Below, one piece after another: positions 1 through 8,211 of a DNA stretch of 60,673 nucleotides. Made by a program: the position numbers and the translations under genes. Source of the stretch: Methanosarcinales archaeon (GTDB taxonomy: Archaea > Halobacteriota > Methanosarcinia > Methanosarcinales > Methanoperedenaceae). Each line of letters starts with the position of its first letter. Position 1 is the stretch's first letter. Location of the stretch: assembly GCA_905339155.1 (NCBI GenBank), contig CAJPFJ010000046.1, positions 1-60,673 of the forward strand. Direction: 5' to 3'. The notes under the pieces are model-generated. The model saw only the letters and a list, made by a program, of their open reading frames with translations. It was not told the DNA's origin and searched no databases.

Positions 1-2
1 GG

Positions 3-146
3 AAGATCAGGAATCAGAGAACAGATTTTGCTCATAAAACCGCAAAAACGCTGGTGGATACCTATGACCTGATCAAGTTTGAAGATTTGCAAATAAGAAA
101 CATGATGCAGAACCATCATCTTGCGAAATCCATATCCGATGTTCAC
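3..146 (+). pseudogene. IS605-type TnpB/OrfB transposase fragment
   Basis: An open frame from base 3 reads like the RuvC-like core of TnpB/OrfB: an Arg/Lys-rich helix, then YDLIKFEDL (the FEDL corresponds to the family's vEdL acidic motif), then a Met-rich stretch and HLAKSISD. The similarity stops at about base 146, where the sequence meets the 3' end of the oppositely oriented DUF63 gene, and the following in-frame residues do not look like TnpB. No TnpB zinc finger or element end is visible. The fragment may continue to the left of the window. It is an inactive relic of an IS200/IS605-family element. Confidence 0.6.
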
Positions 147-973
147 ACTCCAAAAGCCATAGCAAGCAAATTTCTGGCACCCATTGAGAAACCCAGAACA
201 ATCAACGTCAATGTCAGCATGTACTTCTCATCTTGATCTTCCCTGGAATCTTTTTCAAGCATAACGATTATCAATATGACCAAAATCAAGGAGAGGGGAA
301 TCAGTACAGCTCCTGTTCCAAAAATGGACGTCAGGAACGAACTGAAAGGATGTTTGTTTATGTAGCCAAATAAATCTACACCAATATATGTAGTGAACGA
401 ATCCAGCATAAATGAAAAGACCGCAAATGAATACATCCTGCTTCGAAGATATGTCATACCGATTGCAGGTGATACTCTTCTGACGATCTCTGTCAATATC
501 ACGGCAGGCACAAGACTGTATACCAGAATACCGGGATTCCAGTTAGAAGAACCATAATAAATGAGGATAGCAATCCCGGCTAACGATAATACCACACCGG
601 CAATTGCATATGTGTGGATATAGTTCTTTATTTTCCTGATCTTTTCAAGGTATCTTGTGAGGAGAAGTGTCCCAAAACATATTGCAAAGATCACAAAGAA
701 AATAAGCGGTGTAATGAAAAAATATTTGACAGGCGGCTTCAGGAGATCTGAATCCTCGATTACCCTGAACACGGAGCCCATGAAAATATAAGGGATCGTA
801 GCTATAACAAACTCCTCATCAACTTTGATCCTTAATTTTTTCAGCAATTTTTGAACTGCATATACACCAGCAAATAAAATAATGACATATGTGATCATGT
901 CAAAATGATTATAACTGGTATCACTGATGATACCTTCAATATAATTCCTGTTTATGAAATCGATCAAATCCAA
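143..973 (-). CDS. DUF63 family multi-pass membrane protein
   Basis: 276 residues with about seven or eight hydrophobic helices. The arrangement fits the archaeal DUF63 family: an N-terminal short helix (DLIDFINRNYIEG), charged loops between helices and a Gly-Ala-Arg-Asn motif near the C-terminus (SMGARN). The function of this family is unknown. It is the last gene of a co-directional minus-strand series (YHS, lipoprotein, membrane protein, Met-rich protein, archaeosortase, MoaD-like) and begins 11 bp after the MoaD-like gene, so co-transcription is likely. Confidence 0.75.
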   Translation of the reverse strand: MDLIDFINRNYIEGIISDTSYNHFDMITYVIILFAGVYAVQKLLKKLRIKVDEEFVIATIPYIFMGSVFRVIEDSDLLKPPVKYFFITPLIFFVIFAICFGTLLLTRYLEKIRKIKNYIHTYAIAGVVLSLAGIAILIYYGSSNWNPGILVYSLVPAVILTEIVRRVSPAIGMTYLRSRMYSFAVFSFMLDSFTTYIGVDLFGYINKHPFSSFLTSIFGTGAVLIPLSLILVILIIVMLEKDSREDQDEKYMLTLTLIVLGFSMGARNLLAMAFGV

Positions 974-983
974 CTTAAATCAC

Positions 984-1277
984 TCATCCGCCGCAGAATC
1001 CGTAAACAAATTCAATAGTATCCCCATCATGTAACTCATGATCCAGCATATTTCCAGGCGCTGAACCATTGATAAAAACCATGCAAGCATTCAATTGATC
1101 ACCAGCCAGGGTTGTTTTATAAGTAGTCTCTATCCCCTTATTTCTTCCGGCTTCCATGACCCTGGCATCTATTAACCGCAACAAATCTCCAAGTTTAACT
1201 CTATCTGCAACTTCAAAAATATCTGTAGCCCCAACCAATTCATATTGAATAAAATCATAATTTACTTTTATTTTCAT
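984..1277 (-). CDS. MoaD/ThiS family ubiquitin-like sulfur carrier protein
   Basis: 97 residues with a beta-grasp pattern: an N-terminal strand MKIKVNYDF, a central helix, and an acidic/hydrophobic C-terminal strand (GDTIEFVYGF) ending in CGG. The terminal Gly-Gly is the site adenylated and thiocarboxylated in MoaD/ThiS, or conjugated in archaeal SAMP proteins. Its start overlaps the end of the archaeosortase gene by 4 bases, indicating translational coupling. No E1-like or molybdopterin synthase partner is nearby, so its pathway (cofactor sulfur transfer or protein modification) is undetermined. Confidence 0.8.
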   Translation of the reverse strand: MKIKVNYDFIQYELVGATDIFEVADRVKLGDLLRLIDARVMEAGRNKGIETTYKTTLAGDQLNACMVFINGSAPGNMLDHELHDGDTIEFVYGFCGG

Positions 1278-2086
1278 GATAATCTTAACATCAATCTATG
1301 AAATTCTGTTCTCATCATCTTCAGGACACCATCTATCATATCTGCAACCTCAGGCAGTAATTTTAGAACTAAATAAGAAATCAACATTAAAGCCAGCAAC
1401 GAGCCTGCCTTTGTAATGAAATGCTCTGAAATATGGAAACTTTCATCAGGTGTGCCAAACCAGCTTAATCCATAGGCTGAGGCTGTAAAAGAAACACGGA
1501 TAATGTTCAGCAAATATACAACAGGCACTGAGATCATAAACGCCTGGAATTTGCGCGCAGCAGTAGCGCCTGTAGCAGAAGAGATTATTCCTGAAAACAG
1601 GGCAATGCTCTCGATCGCGGTACAGGCAAGTATTATTTCAACGACCAGACCATTTACTGCAAGCTGGTTCCATGCCACATTCGTAACAGGAATATCGAAT
1701 TTCCCGATCAACCATGTCCCCTGTTCTGCGACTGTTGATATTATCCATGTATTTAATAATTCTACCTCTGCAAACAGGAAATATATCAAACCGCTAATAG
1801 ATGCAGCCCTGGATAAGGAAATGAACACTTCATAGCCGCCTTTATCTATATTATCTTTCCCCTGAAATGTTACATGTGCTATAAATAAGGATGCAAAAGC
1901 TGCGGCAATTACCAGAATGATATTTACATAATCCTTAAGCCCAATATAACCCCCAAGCTGCCCGGACCAGTATATTGCAAGGAATATCCAACCTGAACCG
2001 CCGAATATGAACCTTGAATTAAAGGATTTCGGAAGAAACGATGCAATAACCAGAAATCCGAGGGAGATCCAGAGCGTTAATGTCAT
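1274..2086 (-). CDS. artA: Archaeosortase/exosortase family membrane transpeptidase
   Basis: 270 residues, about seven or eight membrane helices. The C-terminal half shows the exosortase/archaeosortase catalytic pattern: a Cys in ACTAIES, an Arg in LNIIRVSF and a basic/His segment SEHFITKAGS. Archaeosortases cleave C-terminal sorting signals (for example PGF-CTERM) and attach surface proteins to membrane lipid. No target with a recognisable sorting tail is seen in this window. It is translationally coupled to the downstream MoaD-like gene. The subclass (A or another) is uncertain, and artA is used in the broad sense. Confidence 0.8.
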   Translation of the reverse strand: MTLTLWISLGFLVIASFLPKSFNSRFIFGGSGWIFLAIYWSGQLGGYIGLKDYVNIILVIAAAFASLFIAHVTFQGKDNIDKGGYEVFISLSRAASISGLIYFLFAEVELLNTWIISTVAEQGTWLIGKFDIPVTNVAWNQLAVNGLVVEIILACTAIESIALFSGIISSATGATAARKFQAFMISVPVVYLLNIIRVSFTASAYGLSWFGTPDESFHISEHFITKAGSLLALMLISYLVLKLLPEVADMIDGVLKMMRTEFHRLMLRLS

Positions 2087-2146
2087 GATATCACCTGATT
2101 TGCTAAACCTTTCCTTCTCAGGTTGCTTAAGAATTTTTTCATAGTC

Positions 2147-2752
2147 TCACGATATCTCCATTACTGCCTGCTTCACGATCGATATCTGATAATCCAGATC
2201 AGGTGAGTCAAAAATTATCCAGTAGACTCTCCCCCTGTTATAATTCATTTTAAAATAATAGTAATTTATTGAATTATTTTCTTTCACAACATAAACATCA
2301 GGCTTTTCAAACTCAATTATATCCAATTTTACTGGTTTGGTGAAGTTGTTGTTCATCATATCCATATTGCTGTCCATGTTACTCGACCCCATATCTCCCA
2401 TATTATCTGAGTTTCCATGCTCATCATTTCCCGATGGGCCACCCAGCATTGAGTTCATGGCATTGAAAGCATCGTTCGCAGCATTGTGGTCCGAAGCCTC
2501 TGCCACCCAGATGCGCATGATGCCCCTATTGCTCCTGTACACTGCCGAGTAAGCTTTTGCAAGGGGTATGTCCTTGATCCCGTACATTTTCGATATCTGC
2601 TGCGCCGCCACATCTCCGGTATCGTATCCGGAAAGGGTCATATCCCCCACTTTCTCAGTGAAGATGCTTTTCCTGGAGTCAGATAAATATAGAAATGATG
2701 CTGCCAGCACGACTATAAGGACAATTGCAATTACACGATGAGTTTTTTTCAT
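2147..2752 (-). CDS. Membrane-anchored extracytoplasmic protein with Met-rich linker
   Basis: 201 residues. Residues about 7-23 form one hydrophobic anchor or uncleaved signal; the rest is predicted outside. The centre (about residues 100-140) is a low-complexity Gly/Asn/Asp/Met tract with many Met pairs and an EHG, a composition often seen in Cu(I)-binding extracytoplasmic proteins. The C-terminal part is alpha/beta with alternating aromatic strands. No family was recognised. It lies between the archaeosortase and the CC-HH membrane protein in the operator-preceded YHS series. A metal-binding role is inference from composition and context. Confidence 0.65.
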   Translation of the reverse strand: MKKTHRVIAIVLIVVLAASFLYLSDSRKSIFTEKVGDMTLSGYDTGDVAAQQISKMYGIKDIPLAKAYSAVYRSNRGIMRIWVAEASDHNAANDAFNAMNSMLGGPSGNDEHGNSDNMGDMGSSNMDSNMDMMNNNFTKPVKLDIIEFEKPDVYVVKENNSINYYYFKMNYNRGRVYWIIFDSPDLDYQISIVKQAVMEIS

Positions 2753-2762
2753 TTTTTTTCCC

Positions 2763-3266
2763 TCAGGCTGCGATTTTTTCCACTTTTGCGATGATCGACC
2801 TGTCTTTTATGATCGCTCTTGCAATGTAGATGCTTCCGGCTACATTCGCAAGGAGCCCGATGATTATTATTGAGTCTTTATACTGGATGAGGAACGATGA
2901 TGCTGCAAGGATCAAACCAATTGAGGGCAAAATATCACTCACATGGTGCAGGCAGCAGGCCACCATCGTCAGCGATGAAGTAGCTGAACCTGCCATACCC
3001 ATTTTTTCCGAGCCTGCTATATTTCCGGTTGTAATATTCCTGTGGTATCTGAAAAGCCCCATCTGCACGCCGACTGCAAGAGGGATCAGATACACAAAAA
3101 TCCCGTTAGTAAGAAATACCTGGTATCCCTTCTCAAACGATCCTTCGGCAAGGGAAGCAATCGAGATATTGAAAAGAACCACAAGTATTCCTGCGCTTGC
3201 CCCGAAAACAAAGGGATTTTTTAACAGGTTTTTGATGCCCTGTTTTATTGACATTTTATTTACCAT
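2763..3266 (-). CDS. Small multi-pass membrane protein with CC-x-HH motif
   Basis: 167 residues, four or five membrane helices. A striking VACCLHHVSD motif sits in the third or fourth helix, with Cys and His side by side in the membrane; this suggests metal or thiol chemistry and recalls small heavy-metal transport proteins, but no family is claimed. The start overlaps the stop of the upstream lipoprotein gene. The start could also be the Met at codon 5. It is grouped with YHS and Met-rich proteins, which supports a metal-handling theme. Confidence 0.65.
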   Translation of the reverse strand: MVNKMSIKQGIKNLLKNPFVFGASAGILVVLFNISIASLAEGSFEKGYQVFLTNGIFVYLIPLAVGVQMGLFRYHRNITTGNIAGSEKMGMAGSATSSLTMVACCLHHVSDILPSIGLILAASSFLIQYKDSIIIIGLLANVAGSIYIARAIIKDRSIIAKVEKIAA

Positions 3267-3700
3267 TTCAGGACTCTTTCTTTCACTCCTGCAACATCCT
3301 GGATAACGAGTTCAAAACCGGAGCTATCATCAAATTCCGGGAATTTCAGTATACCTTCAAAATGATGCCCTCCGATGCCTCCGTCCCATGACTCCGGTTT
3401 GATCATATTACCCTTGCTATCGCGGATATAGGATAATTTGGCCATCTCGTAATCCAGCGATCCTGAATGTGTGTCGAGTTTGATATCAAAGGCATTATTG
3501 CCAAGATCCATCGCAGTGATAGTTACTCCTGCTTCTGAGTTCACTTTGGTTTCAGATGAATCCACTGTAGACGTTTTATCTGTAGAAGCGGGAACTCCAG
3601 CAGCGGGATTTTCAGTCTGGGGTCCTTTGCCTGATAAACACCCGCTAACTGCTGCCATAATCAAGATCAAAAGCGCTATTATAATTCCGGATATTCTCAT
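3260..3700 (-). CDS. Secreted lipoprotein, function unknown
   Basis: 146 residues. Residues 1-21 form a signal peptide ending in a lipobox-like AAVSGC, so lipid attachment at Cys21 is expected. A Ser/Thr/Pro-rich linker follows (about 22-55), then a beta-rich domain of about 90 residues containing GGIGGHHFEGILKF, which has a His pair. The sequence does not identify a named family. It is followed immediately by the CC-HH membrane protein gene (overlap of 7 bases) and lies 50 bp downstream of the YHS gene. Confidence 0.7.
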   Translation of the reverse strand: MRISGIIIALLILIMAAVSGCLSGKGPQTENPAAGVPASTDKTSTVDSSETKVNSEAGVTITAMDLGNNAFDIKLDTHSGSLDYEMAKLSYIRDSKGNMIKPESWDGGIGGHHFEGILKFPEFDDSSGFELVIQDVAGVKERVLKW

Positions 3701-3749
3701 GTAAGTCCCTCTTTTTTATTTTCAATTTTGTATGAAAAAATATTTATAT

Positions 3750-3950
3750 TCACCAGAACTTCCACCATGGTTTTTTCTCACCCATACCAACAGGGCTGCC
3801 CTTCTGGTATTTTTCGGGATCAGAATCAAATGCTTTCTTACATCCGGGCGCACAAAAATAATAGCTCTTCCCTTTATATTCTGATTTGTACTGTGCAGTA
3901 TTTTCATCTACCTGCATTCCACAAATTGGGTCGATTTGCATATTTCTCAT
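3750..3950 (-). CDS. YHS-domain metal-binding protein
   Basis: 66 residues, almost entirely a YHS domain: DPICGMQVDE at residues 7-16, YKGKSYYFCAPGCKKAF with a CxxxC pair, then DPEKY. YHS domains bind soft metals through these cysteines and accompany Cu, Hg and other heavy-metal ATPases. A basic/aromatic tail (KKPWWKFW) may touch the membrane. The gene is the first of the minus-strand series and is preceded by the 23-bp dyad at 3993-4015, 43 bp upstream of the start codon, so it is probably the regulated leader of a metal-response operon. Confidence 0.85.
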   Translation of the reverse strand: MRNMQIDPICGMQVDENTAQYKSEYKGKSYYFCAPGCKKAFDSDPEKYQKGSPVGMGEKKPWWKFW

Positions 3951-3992
3951 TTCTCCTTTTATTGATTTACTAATTGTTTTTACTAATATTTG

Positions 3993-4015
3993 TACTTTAC
4001 GTTTAATGTAAAGTA
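3993..4015. promoter_or_regulatory. Perfect 23-bp dyad operator upstream of the YHS gene
   Basis: TACTTTAC, 7-base spacer, GTAAAGTA: a perfect inverted repeat with 8-bp arms, just upstream of the YHS gene. The identical arms with the same spacer occur at 5458-5480 upstream of ccmH. Two exact copies in front of two transcription units strongly suggest a shared regulator binding site. The regulator is not identifiable in the window. Confidence 0.75.
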
Positions 4016-4056
4016 AGTATCTTATGGCGCAAGCAATTTGTTTATTCTAACACCCC

Positions 4057-4953
4057 TTACTCATCATCATTGACATCTTTCCTGTATGTTTTTTTTAAGT
4101 TATCGATCTTAATACAAATCCGGATGGCTTTCTGCCTGTATTCTTCCATCAATTTCTGGTATTCTTCCGAGATTTCAGGTCCTGCATGTTTTTCAAATCC
4201 ATGAATTGTCATGAAAATATTTTTTTTCTCAATCTCAAGTTCTTCTAGCGTGTACTCTTTTTTTCTTCTCTTTACGATTTTTTCCTTAAAAAAATAAATT
4301 AAGCCGATTGAAAGTAAAACGAATAATCCAATTCCTGCATACAAATAACCTGAATAATCAGGGATTATTTTTATAGGAATGCTGATCATTTCCCCTGCTC
4401 TGAGATTATTAAAAGCGATGACGTTATATTCCTTTCCTGAAAGTGTCATAACCTCAGATGATCCTTCCAGGTCTATTCCACTTTTTTTATCAATGAACAT
4501 CGAAATAGAAGTAGTATTATATATAGCGCTTTTATTGAAAACGTATTTTTGATCCTGGGGAATAAGTGCATACGATATCTGCATATTAAAGTTAGCACCC
4601 CGTGCGATCGACTGCATGGGATCCATATATACTACACCTTCATCCTGAACGAGGCAGCATTCCATAGCCTGAGCTTTCAGGTTTCTTATATCCGGGGGAG
4701 TTGATATGGCAAAGAATGTATGGTTATCTTTGCTGTAATATATCTCTTTACCCTCATTCCTGAATACAACGATTTCAGAAATCTCAATTGAATTATTTTT
4801 CTTCGAGATGAATATATGGTCAAGAGCGACACTTATATTGTAGCTTCCAGTATTATTTCCTGATGTGATCATTTCATCAAACTGGGCAGAGCCTATGTTT
4901 ACGAAATACAATAGTGCTATGAATATAGAAATGGTTCCCTTCATAGCTATCAC
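4057..4953 (-). CDS. Signal-anchored membrane protein co-encoded with CcmH
   Basis: 298 residues: an N-terminal signal peptide (about 1-24, ending GSAQ), an extracytoplasmic beta-rich domain of about 170 residues containing an adjacent Cys pair (AMECCLVQ), one membrane helix (about 205-225), and a charged cytoplasmic coiled coil (about 230-298) ending in acidic residues. It starts on the 4-base overlap with ccmH, so the two form a coupled pair. The layout suggests an accessory factor of cytochrome c maturation, possibly for apocytochrome or heme handling. That role is inferred from position only. Confidence 0.6.
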   Translation of the reverse strand: MIAMKGTISIFIALLYFVNIGSAQFDEMITSGNNTGSYNISVALDHIFISKKNNSIEISEIVVFRNEGKEIYYSKDNHTFFAISTPPDIRNLKAQAMECCLVQDEGVVYMDPMQSIARGANFNMQISYALIPQDQKYVFNKSAIYNTTSISMFIDKKSGIDLEGSSEVMTLSGKEYNVIAFNNLRAGEMISIPIKIIPDYSGYLYAGIGLFVLLSIGLIYFFKEKIVKRRKKEYTLEELEIEKKNIFMTIHGFEKHAGPEISEEYQKLMEEYRQKAIRICIKIDNLKKTYRKDVNDDE

Positions 4954-5444
4954 AACTTATCCTCCGGGGTTGAAGTATCATTGGAAACAGGGTTTTTATT
5001 CTTATTGGGTTCATCAATTTCAGACACAAAATTCCTGTATTCTTCTTCAAATTGCTCATACTTTTTTATATCAGGTATAATATCCATTTTAGTTTTTTTG
5101 GAAAAAATGTATCCAAGAAATACAAATAGAATGCCTAATGCTGCTCCGATGACCCATAATTTTGATGAAATGTCCTTCTCAGGATGTGCCAGTATTTCAT
5201 TGCCGTACTCTGCCTGAAGAGCAGAAAATATCTGTTTTCCGGAAAAACCATTTTCCTTCATCAGGGTGATTTCTTTTTTGACCTGTATTGCTGTGGTGCA
5301 ATCGCATGTTGAAATAATCATTGCACATTCGCACGGGCAAATGAGGCCAGAAGTCATGTCCTCATCAGCAATGACAGGATCAATCACTGATATTAGAAGT
5401 ATAAACAACATAAGCGTTCTTTGCATTTTTTCCCTTGCTCTCAT
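4950..5444 (-). CDS. ccmH: CcmH/NrfF-type cytochrome c maturation thiol-disulfide protein
   Basis: 164 residues. A signal peptide (about 1-26) is followed by a CcmH-like domain: LICPCECAMIISTCDC, a helix with Lys/Glu, then the conserved tail motif in which a Gly-containing helix precedes ALQAEYGNEILAHP. CcmH reduces apocytochrome CxxCH cysteines during heme attachment. The canonical LRCxxCQ motif is here CPCEC with two further Cys (CDC), an archaeal variation. A membrane helix (about 108-128) and a charged tail follow. ccmH leads a two-gene unit behind the dyad operator at 5458-5480. Haem lyase genes such as ccmF are not in the window. Confidence 0.75.
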   Translation of the reverse strand: MRAREKMQRTLMLFILLISVIDPVIADEDMTSGLICPCECAMIISTCDCTTAIQVKKEITLMKENGFSGKQIFSALQAEYGNEILAHPEKDISSKLWVIGAALGILFVFLGYIFSKKTKMDIIPDIKKYEQFEEEYRNFVSEIDEPNKNKNPVSNDTSTPEDKL

Positions 5445-5457
5445 TTACTCATAACTT

Positions 5458-5480
5458 TACTTTACAATTAGTGTAAAGTA
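5458..5480. promoter_or_regulatory. 23-bp dyad operator upstream of ccmH
   Basis: TACTTTAC, 7-base spacer, GTAAAGTA, with the same arms and spacing as the site at 3993-4015. On the minus strand a TATA-like CTATATATC (about 5481-5490) precedes it, so the dyad sits at the expected transcription start just upstream of the ccmH start codon at 5444. That position suits repression. Confidence 0.75.
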
Positions 5481-6017
5481 GATATATAGTTTACGGTAGG
5501 TGAAATATGGTGAGGTAACCGGCGGTACGTTGTGGTTTTTGCTAAACAAATTAAAACGATGCTTGCTTGGAATTTGTGAACCTGGATTCGAAAAATCGAT
5601 TGGAATTACACTCACCAAGTTTGATATATTTGGATAAACAGTACCAGAAGGAATTGATGGTATAGGTGTGACCGGAAGATAGGAGTTCGGAAAAATAGTT
5701 GTATTTTTTCCGGCCACTAATTTACTAATACAACATACTTTTTAATGTGGCTTGTGGTTTAATAATGCAAACAAAAGTACTATTTTCTTTAAAACTTCGA
5801 AATATGTGGCAATATTGTTTTAAACTGCGATCCACCTGCTGTTATTACAGGTCAATGCGATGTCGGATAAACATATATAGTCAAAAAAGAGAATTTGGTT
5901 TTTATTATTATTGAAAATGGTGTTTAAATGATTGATCAAGAAAGAAACCAATTCATCATACATACTTATAAAAATGACCCCGGAGTGTGTATACAACACA
6001 TCCTTTATCAACAATGA
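5481..6017. other. Intergenic stretch without a convincing gene
   Basis: About 540 bases. The minus-strand frame 5457-5717 is Pro/Ser/Asn-rich, covers the ccmH operator and has no family features; the minus-strand frame from 5820 is likewise unconvincing. Apart from the ccmH TATA region at the left edge I see no RNA gene, repeat or regulatory site. Confidence 0.5.
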
Positions 6018-6330
6018 AGCAAGGTTAAAAGCTTTTTGGAGCAATTCGAAGAGGTGTTGAACAGGCACATCGATATATTCAGGCGTCCTGCGCCTGACTG
6101 ATTTAGCACTCACTCTTCCTCATTCAGAAAAGGTATCGCTTTATCTTGTTGCTCCTGATCAAAGAGAGAAGGAAATAATCGCACAATTGAAAAGACCATC
6201 TCTTATTAAGCAGGATGGTATCAAAATAGCATATATTTTATTTTCCGAACTCTGCACGCATTGTGAATCTATCTGCAAGCTTGGGGAGGATCATACCATC
6301 ATGGATAAGGTAGCAAAGGGCATAAAATGA
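6018..6330 (+). pseudogene. Frameshifted 3' fragment of an unidentified gene
   Basis: Two protein-like frames abut. The first runs from 6018 to about 6100 and includes SFLEQFEEVLNRHIDIFRRP. The second runs from about 6095 to the stop at 6330 and includes LALTLPHSEKVSLYLVAPD, REKEIIAQLKRPS, and a Cys-containing tail (ELCTHCESICKLG). Together they look like the C-terminal third of an alpha/beta enzyme broken by one frameshift and truncated 5', with a stop just before 6018. The pattern is faintly like a restriction-endonuclease-type protein, but I could not assign a family. Confidence 0.45.
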
Positions 6331-6525
6331 ATTACATTACATTGCTTAATGATATTCCATTTTTCTAAGCTTTTCCGCCAGTGAACTGCCCGGCGGAGAA
6401 GGATAACATAAGCAACGGTATAACATTCCACCCGAAACCTGAAGATATTCTCAACAACTGAAGAAGGATGTTTCTCACAGCGTTTTTTATAGTATAAGAA
6501 TCAATTATTCTACTGGAGACAAACT

Positions 6526-6765
6526 ATGACATTCGGAATGATGGACGGTTACGGTTATGGTATGATGGGCGGAGGTTACGGGATTTTGGGATTAATATTC
6601 TGGATATTGTTAATCATAGGGCTTGTATTGCTCATCAAATACCTGTGGGCAGGCAGAGGAGATAAAAAAGGTGAGGAATCCGCCCTTGAAATCCTGAATA
6701 AAAAGTATGCGAGGGGAGAGATAAGTAAAGAAGAATTTGAAGAGAAAAAGAAAGACCTACAATAA
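6526..6765 (+). CDS. SHOCT-domain small membrane protein
   Basis: 79 residues: a Gly/Tyr/Met-rich N-terminus (YGYGMMGGGYG), one membrane helix (about 22-42) and a C-terminal SHOCT domain (ALEILNKKYARGEISKEEF). SHOCT motifs are short oligomerisation or membrane-associated helices. TACTGGAG upstream supplies a weak ribosome binding site. The Met/Gly-rich head resembles that of the next intact gene (6922-7620), which suggests a shared periplasmic-face or metal-related role. Confidence 0.8.
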   Translation: MTFGMMDGYGYGMMGGGYGILGLIFWILLIIGLVLLIKYLWAGRGDKKGEESALEILNKKYARGEISKEEFEEKKKDLQ

Positions 6766-6787
6766 AGGGAGTAGGAGGTAATTTAAA

Positions 6788-6892
6788 ATGTACAACTACA
6801 AAAGATCTGTTTCGTTAGGTTATGCCGATGCTGTTGCGAAAGTAAAGGATGAACTGAAAAAAGAAGGTTTCGGAGTTACAGTGGGGAATTGA
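6788..6892 (+). pseudogene. Truncated DUF302 protein (first 34 residues)
   Basis: A 34-codon frame starting 14 bases after a GGAGGTAA ribosome binding site. It has the start of a DUF302 domain: a Tyr-rich first strand, then a helix (YADAVAKVKDELKKEG) and FGV. A full DUF302 domain needs about 60 more residues with the central Asp/Lys strand. Here it stops at GGAATTGA, directly before the next gene, so it is a 3'-deleted remnant, although its ribosome binding site is intact. Confidence 0.6.
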
Positions 6893-6921
6893 TGGATTTT
6901 AGAATTAAATGGGAAGGTAAC

Positions 6922-7620
6922 ATGGATAAAAAAACTCTTGCTTTATTAGGGGTTGCCTTGATTGTTGTAGGTGTTACAGGTTTGGTTCTCAGCTCCGGAT
7001 ACTCTCATTTTAGTTATGGGGGATATTCGCCGCAATGGGGTAGCTTTGGAGAAATGGGACAAAGCGGTATGATGGGAGGTGGAATGATGGGAGGAGGCAT
7101 GATGGGCGGAAATATGCTTGTGAGTGGCGGCGTCCCGTATAATTCCAATGGAAGCCTGGTGAGCCTGGAACAAGCCAGTGATATTGCAAAGAGGTATTTG
7201 GCTGCTCAGAATAATCCTGGACTGGAGCTTGCTGATCTGGAAGAATGGGAATTCAATTTCTATGTGGAATATAAAGAGAAAAGCACAGGAACCAAGGCAT
7301 TCCAGATGCTAATAGATAAGTATAGTGGTATTGTTTCTCCAGAAATGGGCCCTAATATGATGTGGAACACAAAGTATGGTATGATGGGCACACAGCCAGG
7401 CTCTATGACCCTGACAAAAGAGCAGGCAGTAGCATATGCACAGCAGTTTCTGGATTCTCGACTCCCGGGAACGAAGGCGGAAGATAGTGGATTATTTTAT
7501 GGCTACTACCATTTTGATGTCAAGAAGGATAACAAAATGTACGGCATGATGGATGTAAGTGGGTACTCAGGACAGGTATGGTATCATACATGGCATGGAA
7601 ATTTCATCCAGGAAGACTAA
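6922..7620 (+). CDS. Membrane-anchored PepSY-like protein with GMMGG repeats
   Basis: 232 residues from the ATG preceded by GGGAAGG; an upstream in-frame TTG at 6889 is less likely because this ATG starts a clean signal anchor (residues 4-21). Residues about 40-65 are GMMGGGMMGG repeats. Two PepSY-like units follow: SLEQASDIAKRYL with its strand pair, and LTKEQAVAYAQQFL with its strand pair (YSGQVWYHTWHG). PepSY domains are often extracytoplasmic inhibitors or binders. The Met repeats suggest soft-metal binding, in line with the YHS/Met-rich genes upstream. Confidence 0.7.
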   Translation: MDKKTLALLGVALIVVGVTGLVLSSGYSHFSYGGYSPQWGSFGEMGQSGMMGGGMMGGGMMGGNMLVSGGVPYNSNGSLVSLEQASDIAKRYLAAQNNPGLELADLEEWEFNFYVEYKEKSTGTKAFQMLIDKYSGIVSPEMGPNMMWNTKYGMMGTQPGSMTLTKEQAVAYAQQFLDSRLPGTKAEDSGLFYGYYHFDVKKDNKMYGMMDVSGYSGQVWYHTWHGNFIQED

Positions 7621-7630
7621 TACAATAAAA

Positions 7631-7912
7631 TTAAGACGTTGCTATTTCAGCAAATTTTCTGCATTTATTACTGCATACAAATAATTGTTCACTGGTTTTC
7701 ATTTCAACACCATGCACTTGCTCAATATCAACCAATGTACCACAACATATTGTCCCTGCATTTAAGCCAAATTCCATTTTTAAATTGCCTGTTATCTCAC
7801 TCTTGGTTTTGCCATGCATTTCTTCCAACAATTCATCTATATTTAATAGATACCTTTCTCTTTCCAAGTATAACTCCCTAAGTGTATCTACATTTTCTCC
7901 CATTGCTATCAC
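7631..7912 (-). CDS. Small Cys-containing hypothetical protein
   Basis: 93 residues; the start may be the second Met (codon 4, MGENVDTL). An N-terminal charged coiled coil (about 5-40) is followed by a Cys-rich half with GTICCGTL and FVCSNKCRKF, i.e. two Cys pairs that could bind a metal. No family recognised. It converges on the PepSY-like gene and ends 10 bases from it. Confidence 0.5.
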   Translation of the reverse strand: MIAMGENVDTLRELYLERERYLLNIDELLEEMHGKTKSEITGNLKMEFGLNAGTICCGTLVDIEQVHGVEMKTSEQLFVCSNKCRKFAEIATS

Positions 7913-7935
7913 TTACCTCCCATTATCCGTAATAT

Positions 7936-8115
7936 CTACGTTTTCTTAAACGATAAGACTTTCGGTGAGAGCAGGCTCATTTGTAGATCTGTTTTATATA
8001 TCCATACCGAAATATTTTGGCATTTTATTTTGAATGCTAAAATTTTTGCCAGCCTATAGACTTCATCCCAGCTTACAAGGTAGCATTTGAATGTATCCGG
8101 GGGCTTTTCCATCAT
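7936..8115 (-). pseudogene. N-terminal fragment of a phosphoribosyltransferase
   Basis: From the Met pair at 8110-8115 the frame gives MEKPPDTFKCYLVSWDEVYR and LAKILAFKIK, matching the first 40 residues of archaeal hypoxanthine/xanthine-type phosphoribosyltransferases (the SWDEVYxLAxxLAxKI pattern). The expected continuation with the RGG and PRPP-loop motifs is missing; the frame changes to unrelated residues and stops. It is a 3'-truncated remnant. Confidence 0.55.
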
Positions 8116-8211
8116 ATAATAGATAATACATCGTAATAGATATTCTTTCCTAAAGCCAAGTTGAAGAAATAAACACAAAGACATTTTATCCATACATTAC
8201 AATTCATTATT

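Noticed and set aside
5457..5717. Minus-strand ORF upstream of ccmH
   Set aside because: Low-complexity Pro/Ser/Asn composition, no ribosome binding site, covers the operator and TATA region of ccmH.
5820..6113. Minus-strand ORF opposite the frameshifted fragment
   Set aside because: It is the complement of the plus-strand pseudogene at its right end and has no family features.
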